Shown here: positions 16,231 through 24,564 of the stretch, one piece after another
How the letters are laid out: the number at the start of each line of letters is the position of its first letter
How positions within the stretch are numbered: the first letter of the stretch is position 1
Assembly: GCF_013003965.1 (NCBI RefSeq)
Contig: NZ_CP053069.1
Span: 4,123,419 to 4,187,418, forward strand
DNA: 64,000 nucleotides
Direction of reading: 5' to 3'
From: Usitatibacter rugosus
GTDB lineage: Bacteria > Pseudomonadota > Gammaproteobacteria > Burkholderiales > Usitatibacteraceae
Translations under genes and position numbers: made by a program
The notes under the pieces: model-generated
Seen by the model: the letters and a program-made list of their open reading frames with translations, nothing else
Database searches by the model: none
What the model was told of the DNA's origin: nothing

Positions 16231-16738
16231 CGAGCGTGCCCTGGTAGCGAACGAGCAAGCCCACGACCGGCAAGCGGGCCTCGACGTCGAAGCGATATCG
16301 ATCCCCGGACACGGATTCGGAAGCGCGAACGCCGGAGAAGAGCGACGCCGGCAGCGGCACGCCCAGGACGCGAACGCCGACGACGTTCCAGGAGATGCGC
16401 TCGCGATCGGCGGCGAGCGCGAAGCGGAACGTCGTGGGACCGAGGCGCTCCTCGAGCAAGCCGGCGCGCGCGCGAAGCGACGAGATCATGGGATTCCCGG
16501 CGAACTCGCGCGTCCAGGTTTCGCCCTCGGCATTGCGGCGGATGGTCACTCGCACGGGGACATCCTCGCCGGCGGCGGGAAGCGACGAGACCGCGCAGAA
16601 GAGTCGCGAGAGGAGACCCGTGCCGCGTTCGACGCGGCAGCGGCCCACGAGCTCCGTTTGCGCGCGATCGTCGTGGACGTTGCGAACCTGCAGGGGAAGC
16701 TCCGCGAAGCCCGAGCCGATCAGCTCGCGGAACGGCAC
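16220..16738 (-). CDS. DUF4166 domain protein
   Basis: About 172 residues resembling DUF4166: an opening like FRELIGSGFAELPLQVRNVHD, a glycine-containing CRVERGTGLLSRLFC, then WTREFAG and ESVSGDRYRFDVEARLPVVGLLVRYQGTL at the end. The best start is GTG 16738, just after the ffh stop; no ATG is in frame before the conserved region. It is cotranscribed with the DCC protein and the Rossmann protein downstream. No enzymatic function is known for the family. Confidence 0.75.
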   Translation of the reverse strand: MPFRELIGSGFAELPLQVRNVHDDRAQTELVGRCRVERGTGLLSRLFCAVSSLPAAGEDVPVRVTIRRNAEGETWTREFAGNPMISSLRARAGLLEERLGPTTFRFALAADRERISWNVVGVRVLGVPLPASLFSGVRASESVSGDRYRFDVEARLPVVGLLVRYQGTLDAA

Positions 16739-16743
16739 GGCGG

Positions 16744-18096
16744 CTACCGCATGCCGGGCAGCATGCCCTTCATGTTGCGCATCATCTTGGCGAGGCCGCC
16801 GGTGCGCATCATCTTCATCATCTTCTGCATCTGCTCGAACTTGTTGAGCAGCTGGTTCACTTCCTGCACCGGCACGCCCGCGCCGGCGGCGATGCGGCGC
16901 TTGCGCGAGGCCTTGAGGATCTCGGGCTTGCGGCGCTCCTGCGGCGTCATCGCATTGATGATGCCCTCGGTGCGGCGCAGCGCCTTCTCGCCCAGGTCGG
17001 GCGAGGCCGAGGCCATCTGCGTGAGTTGCGCGGGCAGCTTGTCCATCATCGAGGCCACGCCGCCCATCTTCTTCATCTGCTGGAGCTGGGCCTTGAAGTC
17101 CTCGAGGTCGAAGTCCTTGCCCTTCTTGAACTTGTCCGCGAGCTTCTGCGCTTCCTTCTCGTCGACCCGGGAGCGCGCGTCCTCGACCAGCGAGAGGATG
17201 TCGCCCATGCCGAGGATGCGCGAGGCCATGCGGTCCGGGTGGAAGGCCTCGAGGCCGTCGAGCTTCTCCGAGACGCCGACGAACTTGATGGGCTTGCCGG
17301 TGACGTGGCGCACCGAGAGCGCCGCGCCGCCGCGCGAATCGCCGTCGAGCTTGGTGAGCACCACGCCCGTGAGCGGGAGCGCCTCGGAGAACGCCTTCGC
17401 GACGTTCACCGCGTCCTGGCCCTGCATCGCGTCCACGACGAAGAGCGTCTCGACCGGATTCAATGCCGCGTGGATCGCCTTCACCTCGGCCATCATCGCC
17501 TCGTCGATCGCGAGGCGGCCGGCGGTGTCGACGATGAGCACGTCGTAGTAATGCTTCTTCGCCCAGTCGAGCGCGTTGGCGGCGATCGAGACCGGCTTCT
17601 GCGACGGGTCCGAGGGGAAGAGGTCGACCTCGAGCGTCTTCGCGAGGGTGGCGAGCTGGTCGATGGCCGCGGGGCGGTAGACGTCGGTGGAGACCAGCAG
17701 CACCTTTTTCTTGGTGGTCTTCGTGAGCAGGCGCGCGAGCTTGCCCGCGGAGGTCGTCTTGCCCGCGCCCTGGAGGCCGGCGAGCAGCACGATGGCGGGA
17801 GGCTGCTGCGCGAGGTTCAACCCCTCGCCCACGCCGCCCATGAGGTTCACGAGCTCCGCGTTCACCACGCCCACCAGCGCCTGGCCCGGCGTGAGGCTGC
17901 CGACCACTTCCTGGCCGAGCGCCTTTTCCTTCACGCGCGCGACGAATTCCTTCACCACCGGCAGGCCCGCGTCGGCGTCGAGCAGCGCCAGGCGGACCTC
18001 GCGCAGGGCTTCCTGGATGTTCTCCTCGGTCAGGCGCGCGTGACCGCGCAGCGTCTTCACGACGGAGGAGAGGCGTTGCGTCAGGGCGTCGAGCAT
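16744..18096 (-). CDS. ffh: Signal recognition particle protein Ffh (SRP54)
   Basis: A 450-residue GTPase that targets nascent membrane proteins to the Sec translocon with 4.5S RNA. The N domain is followed by the G domain with GLQGAGKTT (about 106), DTAGRLAIDE, TKLDGDSRGGAAL and GVSEKLDGLEAF. The methionine-rich M domain (KKMGGVASMMDKLP, MQKMMKMMRTGGLAKMMRNMKGMLPGMR) binds signal peptides and RNA. Length and order are standard. It is transcribed away from ypjD at 18143, as in many proteobacteria. Confidence 0.98.
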   Translation of the reverse strand: MLDALTQRLSSVVKTLRGHARLTEENIQEALREVRLALLDADAGLPVVKEFVARVKEKALGQEVVGSLTPGQALVGVVNAELVNLMGGVGEGLNLAQQPPAIVLLAGLQGAGKTTSAGKLARLLTKTTKKKVLLVSTDVYRPAAIDQLATLAKTLEVDLFPSDPSQKPVSIAANALDWAKKHYYDVLIVDTAGRLAIDEAMMAEVKAIHAALNPVETLFVVDAMQGQDAVNVAKAFSEALPLTGVVLTKLDGDSRGGAALSVRHVTGKPIKFVGVSEKLDGLEAFHPDRMASRILGMGDILSLVEDARSRVDEKEAQKLADKFKKGKDFDLEDFKAQLQQMKKMGGVASMMDKLPAQLTQMASASPDLGEKALRRTEGIINAMTPQERRKPEILKASRKRRIAAGAGVPVQEVNQLLNKFEQMQKMMKMMRTGGLAKMMRNMKGMLPGMR

Positions 18097-18142
18097 GGGG
18101 AGCGGGTAAACTGGATGAGGTTTGGTCGAACGACCACGGAAA

Positions 18143-18970
18143 ATGCCTGATCTGCTGCTCTATTTTAGCACCGCGGGCCTCTGGCTCGCGCTCTCCGCCC
18201 TCGCCTGGCGCGCCACGCGCCCGGCCGTCGCCGGGGGTCCCGCCCCGGGCCCGGACGTGCGCCTCGAAAACCTGCTGGTCCCGGTCGCGCTGGTGCTGCA
18301 CGCCATGCTGCTGCACCGGGGCATCGTCGTCACAGAGGGGCTGAACCTCGGCGTGGCCAACGCCGTCTCGCTCCTCGTCTGGCTCACCGCGCTCATCTAC
18401 TGGCTCGCGGGACTCGCCTATCCGGGCCTTTCCGGGATGCAGGGGCTGATGGCGCCGATCGCGCTGGCCGCCGTGGTGCTGCAAGGCGCGGTGCCTTCCC
18501 GCCACATCGTCACCTACACCGCCGAGCCGCTCTTCACGCTGCACTTCGCGATCGCGATGCTCGCCTACGCCCTCGTGATCGTGGCCACCGTGCATGCGCT
18601 GGTGATGCTCGCCGAGGAGAAGTGGCTGCATCGAGGCGTGATGCCACCCTTCATCAAGGCCCTGCCGCCGCTGCTGGAGATGGAAGCGCTGCTCTTCCGC
18701 ATCCTGCTCGCCGCCTTCATCCTGCTCACCCTCACCGTGGTGAGCGGCGTGTTCTTCTCCGAGCTGCTGTTCAACAAGCCGCTCACGTTCACGCACAAGA
18801 ACGTCTTCGCGATCCTCTCCTGGCTCATCTTCGGGGGGCTGCTCGCGGGCCACCACCTGCGCGGCTGGCGCGGGCGGAAGGCCGTTCGCTGGACGCTCGC
18901 CGGCTTCTTCATGCTGCTGCTCGCCTACGTCGGCAGCAAGTTCGTCTTCGAGATCGTCCTCCAGCGTTGA
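18143..18970 (+). CDS. ypjD: CcsA/YpjD-type cytochrome c assembly membrane protein
   Basis: A 275-residue inner-membrane protein with about eight transmembrane segments, of the CcsA/HemX-like superfamily. Conserved histidines appear in LVLHAMLLHRG, HFAIAMLAYALV and THKNVFAILSWLIFGGLLAGHHLRGWRGRKA near the end. E. coli YpjD and relatives sit between ffh and a CorC/CNNM-type gene, exactly as here. The start is ATG 18143; the TTG at 18122 is weaker. A heme-handling role is inferred from the fold. Confidence 0.88.
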   Translation: MPDLLLYFSTAGLWLALSALAWRATRPAVAGGPAPGPDVRLENLLVPVALVLHAMLLHRGIVVTEGLNLGVANAVSLLVWLTALIYWLAGLAYPGLSGMQGLMAPIALAAVVLQGAVPSRHIVTYTAEPLFTLHFAIAMLAYALVIVATVHALVMLAEEKWLHRGVMPPFIKALPPLLEMEALLFRILLAAFILLTLTVVSGVFFSELLFNKPLTFTHKNVFAILSWLIFGGLLAGHHLRGWRGRKAVRWTLAGFFMLLLAYVGSKFVFEIVLQR

Positions 18971-20259
18971 CCGACGAGATCCCCATACAGTGGCTGTTCG
19001 CCACGCTGGCGGTCATGCTGGCGTGCTCGGGCTTCTTCTCGATGTCCGAGACCTGCATGATGGCGTTGAACCGCTATCGCCTGCGCCACCTCGTGCGCGA
19101 GGGCAGCCGCGGCGCCCGCCTGGCCTCGAACCTGCTCCAGCGCACGGACGAGCTGCTCGCCTTCATCCTCGCCGGCAACACCGTCATCAACGCGGCCACG
19201 ACGGTGCTCGTGGCCGAGATCGCCCGGCGCCTCCTCGGCGAGGGCGACTACACGCTCGCGATCGCGACCGGCGCGGCGAGCTTCGCGATCCTCATCTTCG
19301 CGGAGATCCTCCCCAAGATCTTCGGCGCCCGCTTCTCCGAGCCGATCGCGCTCGCCGCGTCCTATCTCCTCACGCCGCTGCTGCGCGTGACCAAGCCGCT
19401 GATGTACCTCATCAACCTCCTGGTGAAGGGCATCCTCCTGGTCCTGCGCATCCAGCCGGTCGGCGGGGAGGCGCAGCCGCTGTCGATGGGGGAGCTGCGC
19501 ACCCTCGTGCTGGAGGGCGGCAAGTTCATTCCCAAGAAGCACCAGTCGATCTTCCTCAACCTCTTCGAGCTGGAGGACATGACGGTCGACGACACGATGA
19601 CGCCGCGCACGCACATCGAGTCGATCGACATCGAGGACGACATCGACGAGATCAACACCCACGTGTCCACCTCGCACCACACGCGCCTGGTGGTCTACGA
19701 GGGCAGCCTCGACAAGGTCGTGGGCATCCTGCACGTGCGCAAGTACTTGAACACCACGCGCAAGGGCGAGCTCACGAAGGACGAGCTGCGGGGGATCCTG
19801 CGCGAGCCCTACTTCGTCCCCGAGGGCACGAAGCTGCTCGACCAGCTGCAGAACTTCCAGGATCGCCTGCGGCACGTGGCGCTGGTGGTCGACGAGTACG
19901 GCGAGATCCTGGGCCTCTGCACGCTGCAGGACATCCTCGAGGAGATCGTCGGCGAGTTCACCAGCCAGTCGCCGATGGCCGGCCGCCTCTATTCGCGCGA
20001 GACCGACGGATCCGTCATCGCCGACGGCGCCTGCCCGTTACGCGTGCTGAACCGCAAGGCGGGCTTCGAGTTTCCGCTGGACGGCCCCAAGACCGTCAAC
20101 GGCCTCGTGCTCGAGGCGCTCGAAGACATCCCCGAGCCCGGCACCCACGTCGAGATCGCCGGCTACCGCATGGAAGTGATCCAGGTCCTCGACAGGATGG
20201 TGAAAGTGGTGCGGATTTCCGGACGGCAGGACAAGACAGGAGAGGCCGAAGCAGCATAA
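18967..20259 (+). CDS. CNNM/CorC-family transporter (HlyC/CorC-type, CBS domains)
   Basis: A 430-residue protein: an N-terminal DUF21/CNNM transmembrane domain (SGFFSMSETCMMALNRYRL, ILAGNTVINAATTVL, LIFAEILPKIFGARF), then paired CBS domains (DDTMTPRTHIESI, HTRLVVYEG, HVALVVDEYGEILGLCTLQDILEEIVGEF) and a C-terminal CorC/HlyC domain (GSVIADGACPLRVLNR). The family moves Mg2+/Co2+ or acts in ion homeostasis. Translation starts at TTG 18967, overlapping the ypjD stop as TTGA; the frame open upstream lies inside ypjD. It corresponds to YfjD/CorB of the ffh neighbourhood. Confidence 0.92.
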   Translation: MTDEIPIQWLFATLAVMLACSGFFSMSETCMMALNRYRLRHLVREGSRGARLASNLLQRTDELLAFILAGNTVINAATTVLVAEIARRLLGEGDYTLAIATGAASFAILIFAEILPKIFGARFSEPIALAASYLLTPLLRVTKPLMYLINLLVKGILLVLRIQPVGGEAQPLSMGELRTLVLEGGKFIPKKHQSIFLNLFELEDMTVDDTMTPRTHIESIDIEDDIDEINTHVSTSHHTRLVVYEGSLDKVVGILHVRKYLNTTRKGELTKDELRGILREPYFVPEGTKLLDQLQNFQDRLRHVALVVDEYGEILGLCTLQDILEEIVGEFTSQSPMAGRLYSRETDGSVIADGACPLRVLNRKAGFEFPLDGPKTVNGLVLEALEDIPEPGTHVEIAGYRMEVIQVLDRMVKVVRISGRQDKTGEAEAA

Positions 20260-20294
20260 GCTCTCGCTTCTTTTGAATGTTCCAGAACCGGGAG

Positions 20295-20564
20295 ATGAAG
20301 TTGATCAAGCTTTCCATCGCAGCCACGCTCGCCCTCGCTACCTTCGCCGCCGCAGGCTGCGCCACGACCGAATCCGCCGACACCCCGAAAGGCGCGCGCG
20401 CCCTGCCGCACGAGCTCGAGGCCACGACCGGCAGCAACATGCGCCGCCGCACGCCGCTCGCGACCCAGGGCGGAGACGTCACGGTGATCAACCGCGACCA
20501 GCTCGAGAAAGAAGGCGGGGGCGTCAGCACGAACGTGGCCCCGTCGCGCTCCGGCGCTCCCTGA
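20295..20564 (+). CDS. Small putative lipoprotein
   Basis: An 89-residue product with a lipoprotein signal peptide: basic MKLIKL, a hydrophobic run and the lipobox AAAGC (cysteine at about residue 22). The mature part is short, polar and without recognised domain (TTESADTPKGARALPHELEATTGSN). An ATG at 20277 gives six extra residues; ribosome sites for both starts are weak. It follows the CNNM gene by 35 bases and ends just before the convergent oxidoreductase gene. Function unknown. Confidence 0.6.
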   Translation: MKLIKLSIAATLALATFAAAGCATTESADTPKGARALPHELEATTGSNMRRRTPLATQGGDVTVINRDQLEKEGGGVSTNVAPSRSGAP

Positions 20565-20567
20565 TCG

Positions 20568-21680
20568 TCAGGTCGCGGTAAACCGGTCGACGAAGCGACG
20601 GTCGATCCGGTCCTTCCAGTTCCACGCCCAGTTGCCCTCCCATCCCAAGGGGCCGTAGGCACCGATCGCGTGCTTGTGGCCCGTGGAGAGGAGCGCGAGG
20701 TAGTTGCGGCGCGTGCGGAATTCCGTGAGCGGGCCGCCGGCGAGCGCCGCGCGCAGGTTGGCCGCGAGCACCGGCCCCGCGCGCACGGCAAAGACGCCGG
20801 CCTTCGGCAGCGGATTGCGCACACGTGAAGCGCAGTCGCCCGCGGCGAAGATGCCGGGGTGCGACGTGGACTGGAGGTTCTCGTCGATGGCGAGGAAGCC
20901 CTTCTCGTCCGTGGCGAGGCCCGACTCGGCGAAGATCTCGGGCGCACCCGCGCCCGCGGCCCAGAGCGTGGCGCCGGATTCGAACTCGAGGTGGTTGTCG
21001 AGGCGAACGTAGCCCGCGCCCACTTCCGCCACCCCACTGCCGGCGTGCAGGCCGATCTCGTAGCGCGCGGCGTTGTGGATCGCGCGCTGCCGCACGCCCT
21101 CGTTGAACTCCGGCAGGATCTGCGGCGAATCGCTGAACACGCGCACGTGCGGCGCGTGGTTGTCGAGCTCGCGGCGCAGGCGATGCGCGATGGCGAACGC
21201 GATCTCCACGCCGCCCGCGCCGCCGCCCACGACGGAGACCGAGCCCAGCCCCTGGTCCTTCGCATGCGCGAGCAGCCGCATCCACCCGTTCACGAACTTC
21301 GCGAGCGGCCGCAGCACGAGGGCGTTGCGCTCGACGCCCTTCGCCGCGATGGCGGGACGCGAGCCGATGTCGATCGAGAGCACGTCGTAGGCCAGCACCG
21401 TGCCGTCGGCGCAGATCACTTCCTTCGCGTCGGGATTGATCAGGACGCCCAGCGTCTGCACGAACGACGCGTGCGCCTTGCCCGCGAGGCGCACGAGGTC
21501 GATGGAGCAGCGCTCGAGCGAGTAGTGCCCCGCGACGTAGCCCGGAAGCATGCCCGTGTAGGTGAGCATGGGCAGCGGCGTCACCATCGAGACCTCGACG
21601 TTCTCGTCGGGGTGGTGGGCGAGGTCCTCCAGCACGAAGAGGTGCGCATGCCCGCCGCCCAGCAGCACGAGGCGCTTCAT
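20568..21680 (-). CDS. FAD-dependent pyridine nucleotide-disulfide oxidoreductase (SelD-associated type)
   Basis: A 370-residue flavoprotein of the Ndh/FSP1-like superfamily. It opens with the FAD-binding GGGHAHLFVLEDLA (about residues 7-20), typical of the group often found fused or linked to selenophosphate synthetase (TIGR03169-type). The second nucleotide motif is VVGGGAGGVEIAFAIA (about 150), and the FAD closing motif is HPGIFAAGDCAS (about 285). It lacks the CxxxxC redox pair of lipoamide dehydrogenases. It is the last gene of the nine-gene operon from 29814 and overlaps DUF3047 (ATGA). The substrate is unknown; no selD is in the window. Confidence 0.85.
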   Translation of the reverse strand: MKRLVLLGGGHAHLFVLEDLAHHPDENVEVSMVTPLPMLTYTGMLPGYVAGHYSLERCSIDLVRLAGKAHASFVQTLGVLINPDAKEVICADGTVLAYDVLSIDIGSRPAIAAKGVERNALVLRPLAKFVNGWMRLLAHAKDQGLGSVSVVGGGAGGVEIAFAIAHRLRRELDNHAPHVRVFSDSPQILPEFNEGVRQRAIHNAARYEIGLHAGSGVAEVGAGYVRLDNHLEFESGATLWAAGAGAPEIFAESGLATDEKGFLAIDENLQSTSHPGIFAAGDCASRVRNPLPKAGVFAVRAGPVLAANLRAALAGGPLTEFRTRRNYLALLSTGHKHAIGAYGPLGWEGNWAWNWKDRIDRRFVDRFTAT

Positions 21681-22417
21681 CGCGCGGCCTCGATGCGAAG
21701 GTCGCCGAACCAGGCGGTTACGCTCCCGTGCGTCTGGTCGGTGTCGTTGCCGACCGCGACGCCGACGATGCGCGGCGTGGGTTGCGTCGTCACGCCCGCG
21801 AACGCGGCGCGGAAATCCGCATCGAGGTCCCGCGACTCGGCGGCCCACTTGCCCGCGCCTTCAGGACCGCTCCGCAGCACGATCATCCGCACGTTGCCGA
21901 CATGCGTGTTCGGCCGGATCGTGCCCACGGGCTGGCGGTTGTCCCAGACGTAGCAGATCGCCGCGGACGGCACGTCGCTGTGGAGGAGCCGCGCCAGCCG
22001 CACCTTGGTTCGCAGCCCGAGCGGAAGCTCCGAGAGCGGCAGGTCGAACATGACGTAGACCCGCGCCGCGTAGTCGTCGCCTTCGGGCCGCGTGAGGTCC
22101 CCGCCTTCGACGACGTGATCGATTTTCCAGCGCCAAGCGAGGCGCGGCTTGCCTTTCGGATCCACGTCCACGCGATGCACCAGCGATCCGCCGGCGGAGT
22201 CCGCATTGGAACGCAGAACGGTCGCACCGTCGTCGCGCACGAGCGTGAACTCGGGCGGCTTCAGGCGCGTGAGCTTGATCTCGTACCAGGACGGCGGAAT
22301 CGGCTGCGCGGGATCCATCGCGGAGAACGCCGTGATGCCCGCCGTGTCGACGGCGTGCGCCGCGAATGCAACGCCGGCCACGATGGACAGCACGGCAGCG
22401 CCCCGTCTTTGCGTCAC
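21677..22417 (-). CDS. DUF3047 domain exported protein
   Basis: A 246-residue protein with a signal peptide (TQRRGAAVLSIVAGVAFAAHA) and a DUF3047 domain. Recognisable segments are LKPPEFTLVRDDGATVLRS, KPRLAWRWKIDHVVEGGDLT, DDYAARVYVMFDLP and ICYVWDNRQPVGTI. The GTG start at 22417 overlaps the preceding glycosyltransferase stop as GTGA. The family has no known activity; it is periplasmic here and embedded in the ArsS-type operon. Confidence 0.85.
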   Translation of the reverse strand: MTQRRGAAVLSIVAGVAFAAHAVDTAGITAFSAMDPAQPIPPSWYEIKLTRLKPPEFTLVRDDGATVLRSNADSAGGSLVHRVDVDPKGKPRLAWRWKIDHVVEGGDLTRPEGDDYAARVYVMFDLPLSELPLGLRTKVRLARLLHSDVPSAAICYVWDNRQPVGTIRPNTHVGNVRMIVLRSGPEGAGKWAAESRDLDADFRAAFAGVTTQPTPRIVGVAVGNDTDQTHGSVTAWFGDLRIEAAR

Positions 22418-23058
22418 GACAGGACCTCGGGCAGCCTTCCCTCGAGCTGCAGGCGAGCGAAGTCCTCGGGACGGTCGACGTCCCAGCGCATCGGCAGCTC
22501 CTTGCACCGCACGCCGAGCTCCGCGACCCGCGTGCGCGTCTGGCCCATGACGGCCGAGGTGCCCCACGACACGCCCTCGAAGAGTGCCGGCAGCTTGCGA
22601 GACAGGGCGACCAGCACGTAGCCGCCGTCTTCCGCGGGAGCGAACGCCACGTCGTGCGTCGCGACCGCGGCCGCCGCGTCGCGAAGGTCGGACGGCTTCA
22701 GCACGGGGCAGTCGCTGCCGATCAGCACGACACGATCGCCCGCCGCGAGCCCGTGCTCGAAGGCGGCTGCCATGCGAGATCCCAGATCGTCGCCCTCCTG
22801 CACGTGCAGCGTGGCTCCGAAGAGCTCTGCGCAGCGGCTGAAGAACGAATGCGTTGCGTCCGGTGCGCACCAGAGCTCGACAGGACCGAGGCGGGATTCG
22901 ACCGCGGTGGAGAGTGCGCGGCGAACGAGGCCGGCATGCAGCGCGGCAGCGCCGTCGGCACCGAGCAGCGTGGCCAGGCGCGTCTTCACCAGCCCCGGCA
23001 CCGGCGCCTTGGCGAAGACCGCGACGCGGGCGCGCGCCTCAGGCGGCGCGGCCGTCAT
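22414..23058 (-). CDS. TIGR04282-type glycosyltransferase (arsenosugar-cluster family)
   Basis: A 214-residue protein of the GT-A fold family usually labelled arsenosugar biosynthesis glycosyltransferase. Conserved elements are VAVFAKAPVPGLVKTRL (nucleotide-binding start), VVLIGSDCPVLKPSDL (metal-binding Asp region), FAPAEDGGYVLVAL and the closing WDVDRPEDFARL. It overlaps the partner glycosyltransferase gene upstream by 20 bases. The donor and acceptor are unknown; pairing with the TIGR04283 enzyme is a constant feature of ArsS-type clusters. Confidence 0.88.
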   Translation of the reverse strand: MTAAPPEARARVAVFAKAPVPGLVKTRLATLLGADGAAALHAGLVRRALSTAVESRLGPVELWCAPDATHSFFSRCAELFGATLHVQEGDDLGSRMAAAFEHGLAAGDRVVLIGSDCPVLKPSDLRDAAAAVATHDVAFAPAEDGGYVLVALSRKLPALFEGVSWGTSAVMGQTRTRVAELGVRCKELPMRWDVDRPEDFARLQLEGRLPEVLS

Positions 23059-23740
23059 AGCGTTGCGCGAGCCGTGCGGGATCGGCGCCGAGCGCGTAGG
23101 CGAGCCGCAGGCGCCACATGAGGAGGATGGTGCGAAGGGTGCCGCGCTTCTCCCAGCGGCGGCCGGAGGTCACCACGCGCTCGCGCAGGCACGCGGGGCG
23201 CGACAGCAGCTTCAGCGCCTTGCAGATCGCGATGTCTTCCATGAGCGGGATCGCCCGGAAGCCGCCCACCTGCTCGAAGGCTTCGCGCCGGACGAAGATC
23301 GCCTGGTCGCCCGTGGCGATGCCGGTCAGCCTCGATCGCAGGTTCATGAAGAATGCGACCACGGGCAGCAGCGGATGTTCGCCGTCGATGCGCACGTCGA
23401 AGCGTCCCCACGCCCGCCCGGAGCTCTCGAGCCCGCGCGCGAGGGCCAGGACCGCGGACTCGGGAAGGATCGTGTCGGCATGCAGGAAGAGCAGCACGGT
23501 GCCCGAGCTCGCCCGCGCACCGGCGTTCATCTGGAGCGCGCGCCCGCGAGGCGATTCGATAACGCGATCGGCGAGCGGCGCCGCGATCTCGCGAGTCGCA
23601 TCGGCGCTGCCGCCATCCACGACGATCACCTCGGCCCCGGCCCGGCGGGCCGCCTGCAGCCGCGCGAGGCACGCCCCGATCGAGGCCGCCTCGTTCAAAG
23701 CCGGGACGACGATGGAGAGATGAAGAGGGTCAGGCTCCAT
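23039..23740 (-). CDS. TIGR04283-type family 2 glycosyltransferase (arsenosugar-cluster family)
   Basis: A 233-residue GT2 enzyme: LSIVVPALNEAASIGACLARL at the start, VIVVDGGSADATRE (nucleotide binding), LLFLHADTILPESA (DxD-type metal site, about 90) and FVRREAFEQVGGF with PLMEDIAICKALK near the end. The ATG at 23740 lies three bases after the DUF547 stop. It probably transfers a sugar or sugar phosphate onto the product of the radical SAM enzyme encoded upstream in the operon; the chemistry is inferred from gene association only. Confidence 0.9.
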   Translation of the reverse strand: MEPDPLHLSIVVPALNEAASIGACLARLQAARRAGAEVIVVDGGSADATREIAAPLADRVIESPRGRALQMNAGARASSGTVLLFLHADTILPESAVLALARGLESSGRAWGRFDVRIDGEHPLLPVVAFFMNLRSRLTGIATGDQAIFVRREAFEQVGGFRAIPLMEDIAICKALKLLSRPACLRERVVTSGRRWEKRGTLRTILLMWRLRLAYALGADPARLAQRYDGRAA

Positions 23741-23743
23741 TCA

Positions 23744-24553
23744 TCATTTCGCGTCGTTGAGCGACCAGTCGTAGTCGAGGAACGTGACGTCGGCCTTCTG
23801 GTCCCTGACCAGCGCGCGGTCGGCCGGTGCATCGGCCAGTTGATCCGCGTACTTCGCCATCGTCGCCTTCACCGAGGTGAAGCCCTTGTGGCCCTTCTCG
23901 AAGTCCTTGCCGTACCAGTCGAAGATCTTCGAGATCTCGAGCTTCTTCGTCTGCGGGTTGAGGCGGTTGCGGGTGCGATCGGAGAGGAAGCGCTTCATGG
24001 CGTCTTCGAGCGAGGCTTCGAGGTTCGCGGCCGTGAAGGCCTCGTTCCGGAGCATGGGGCAGCCGATCGAAGCGCAGACGACAGCCACGTGGACGCGCGG
24101 ATCGTCGTACACGCCGCCCTTCCTCAGCATGTCGTGCTCGATGTTGTCCAGGTTCGTCTCCTGGCCGAAGAGCGTGAAGAACTTCTTGCTCCACGGCTTC
24201 GAGACGAAGCTGCCCAGGTCGCGGATCGACTTCAGGTCCGGGTACTTGGTGAGGATGAGCTCCACCGTGAATGCGTTGTACGCGTTGATGAGGAACGCCT
24301 GCTGGGCGGGCTTGGGCCACTTGTCGAACTCCGCCTTCGGCACCGCGGAGTCACTGTCGAGCACCGCTTTCAGCGCGGCGCGGTCTTTCGCAAAACCGGC
24401 GTAGTCCACGCGCGAGGCATTGCCGTTCTGCGTGTACTTCACATGCTTCTTGAGGAGGTCGTCCCACGCCTTGTGCGTTTGATCGAATTGCGCGAAGGCG
24501 CTGGCGGCCATGAACCCCAGCAGGACGACGGCGAGGCGGAGCAGTGCTTTCAT
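23744..24553 (-). CDS. DUF547 domain exported protein
   Basis: A 269-residue protein with a signal peptide (residues 1-21, ending ASAFA) and a DUF547 domain. Segments typical of the family include FLINAYNAFTVELIL (about residue 95), FGQETNLDNIEHDMLRK and DPRVHVAVVCASIGCPMLRNEAF. The conserved cysteine and histidine in VCASIGCP and NIEHDML suggest an enzyme with a papain-like or metal site, but none is proven. DUF547 genes are regular members of ArsS/TIGR04283 clusters. Confidence 0.9.
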   Translation of the reverse strand: MKALLRLAVVLLGFMAASAFAQFDQTHKAWDDLLKKHVKYTQNGNASRVDYAGFAKDRAALKAVLDSDSAVPKAEFDKWPKPAQQAFLINAYNAFTVELILTKYPDLKSIRDLGSFVSKPWSKKFFTLFGQETNLDNIEHDMLRKGGVYDDPRVHVAVVCASIGCPMLRNEAFTAANLEASLEDAMKRFLSDRTRNRLNPQTKKLEISKIFDWYGKDFEKGHKGFTSVKATMAKYADQLADAPADRALVRDQKADVTFLDYDWSLNDAK

Positions 24554-24564
24554 TCGGATTCCCT

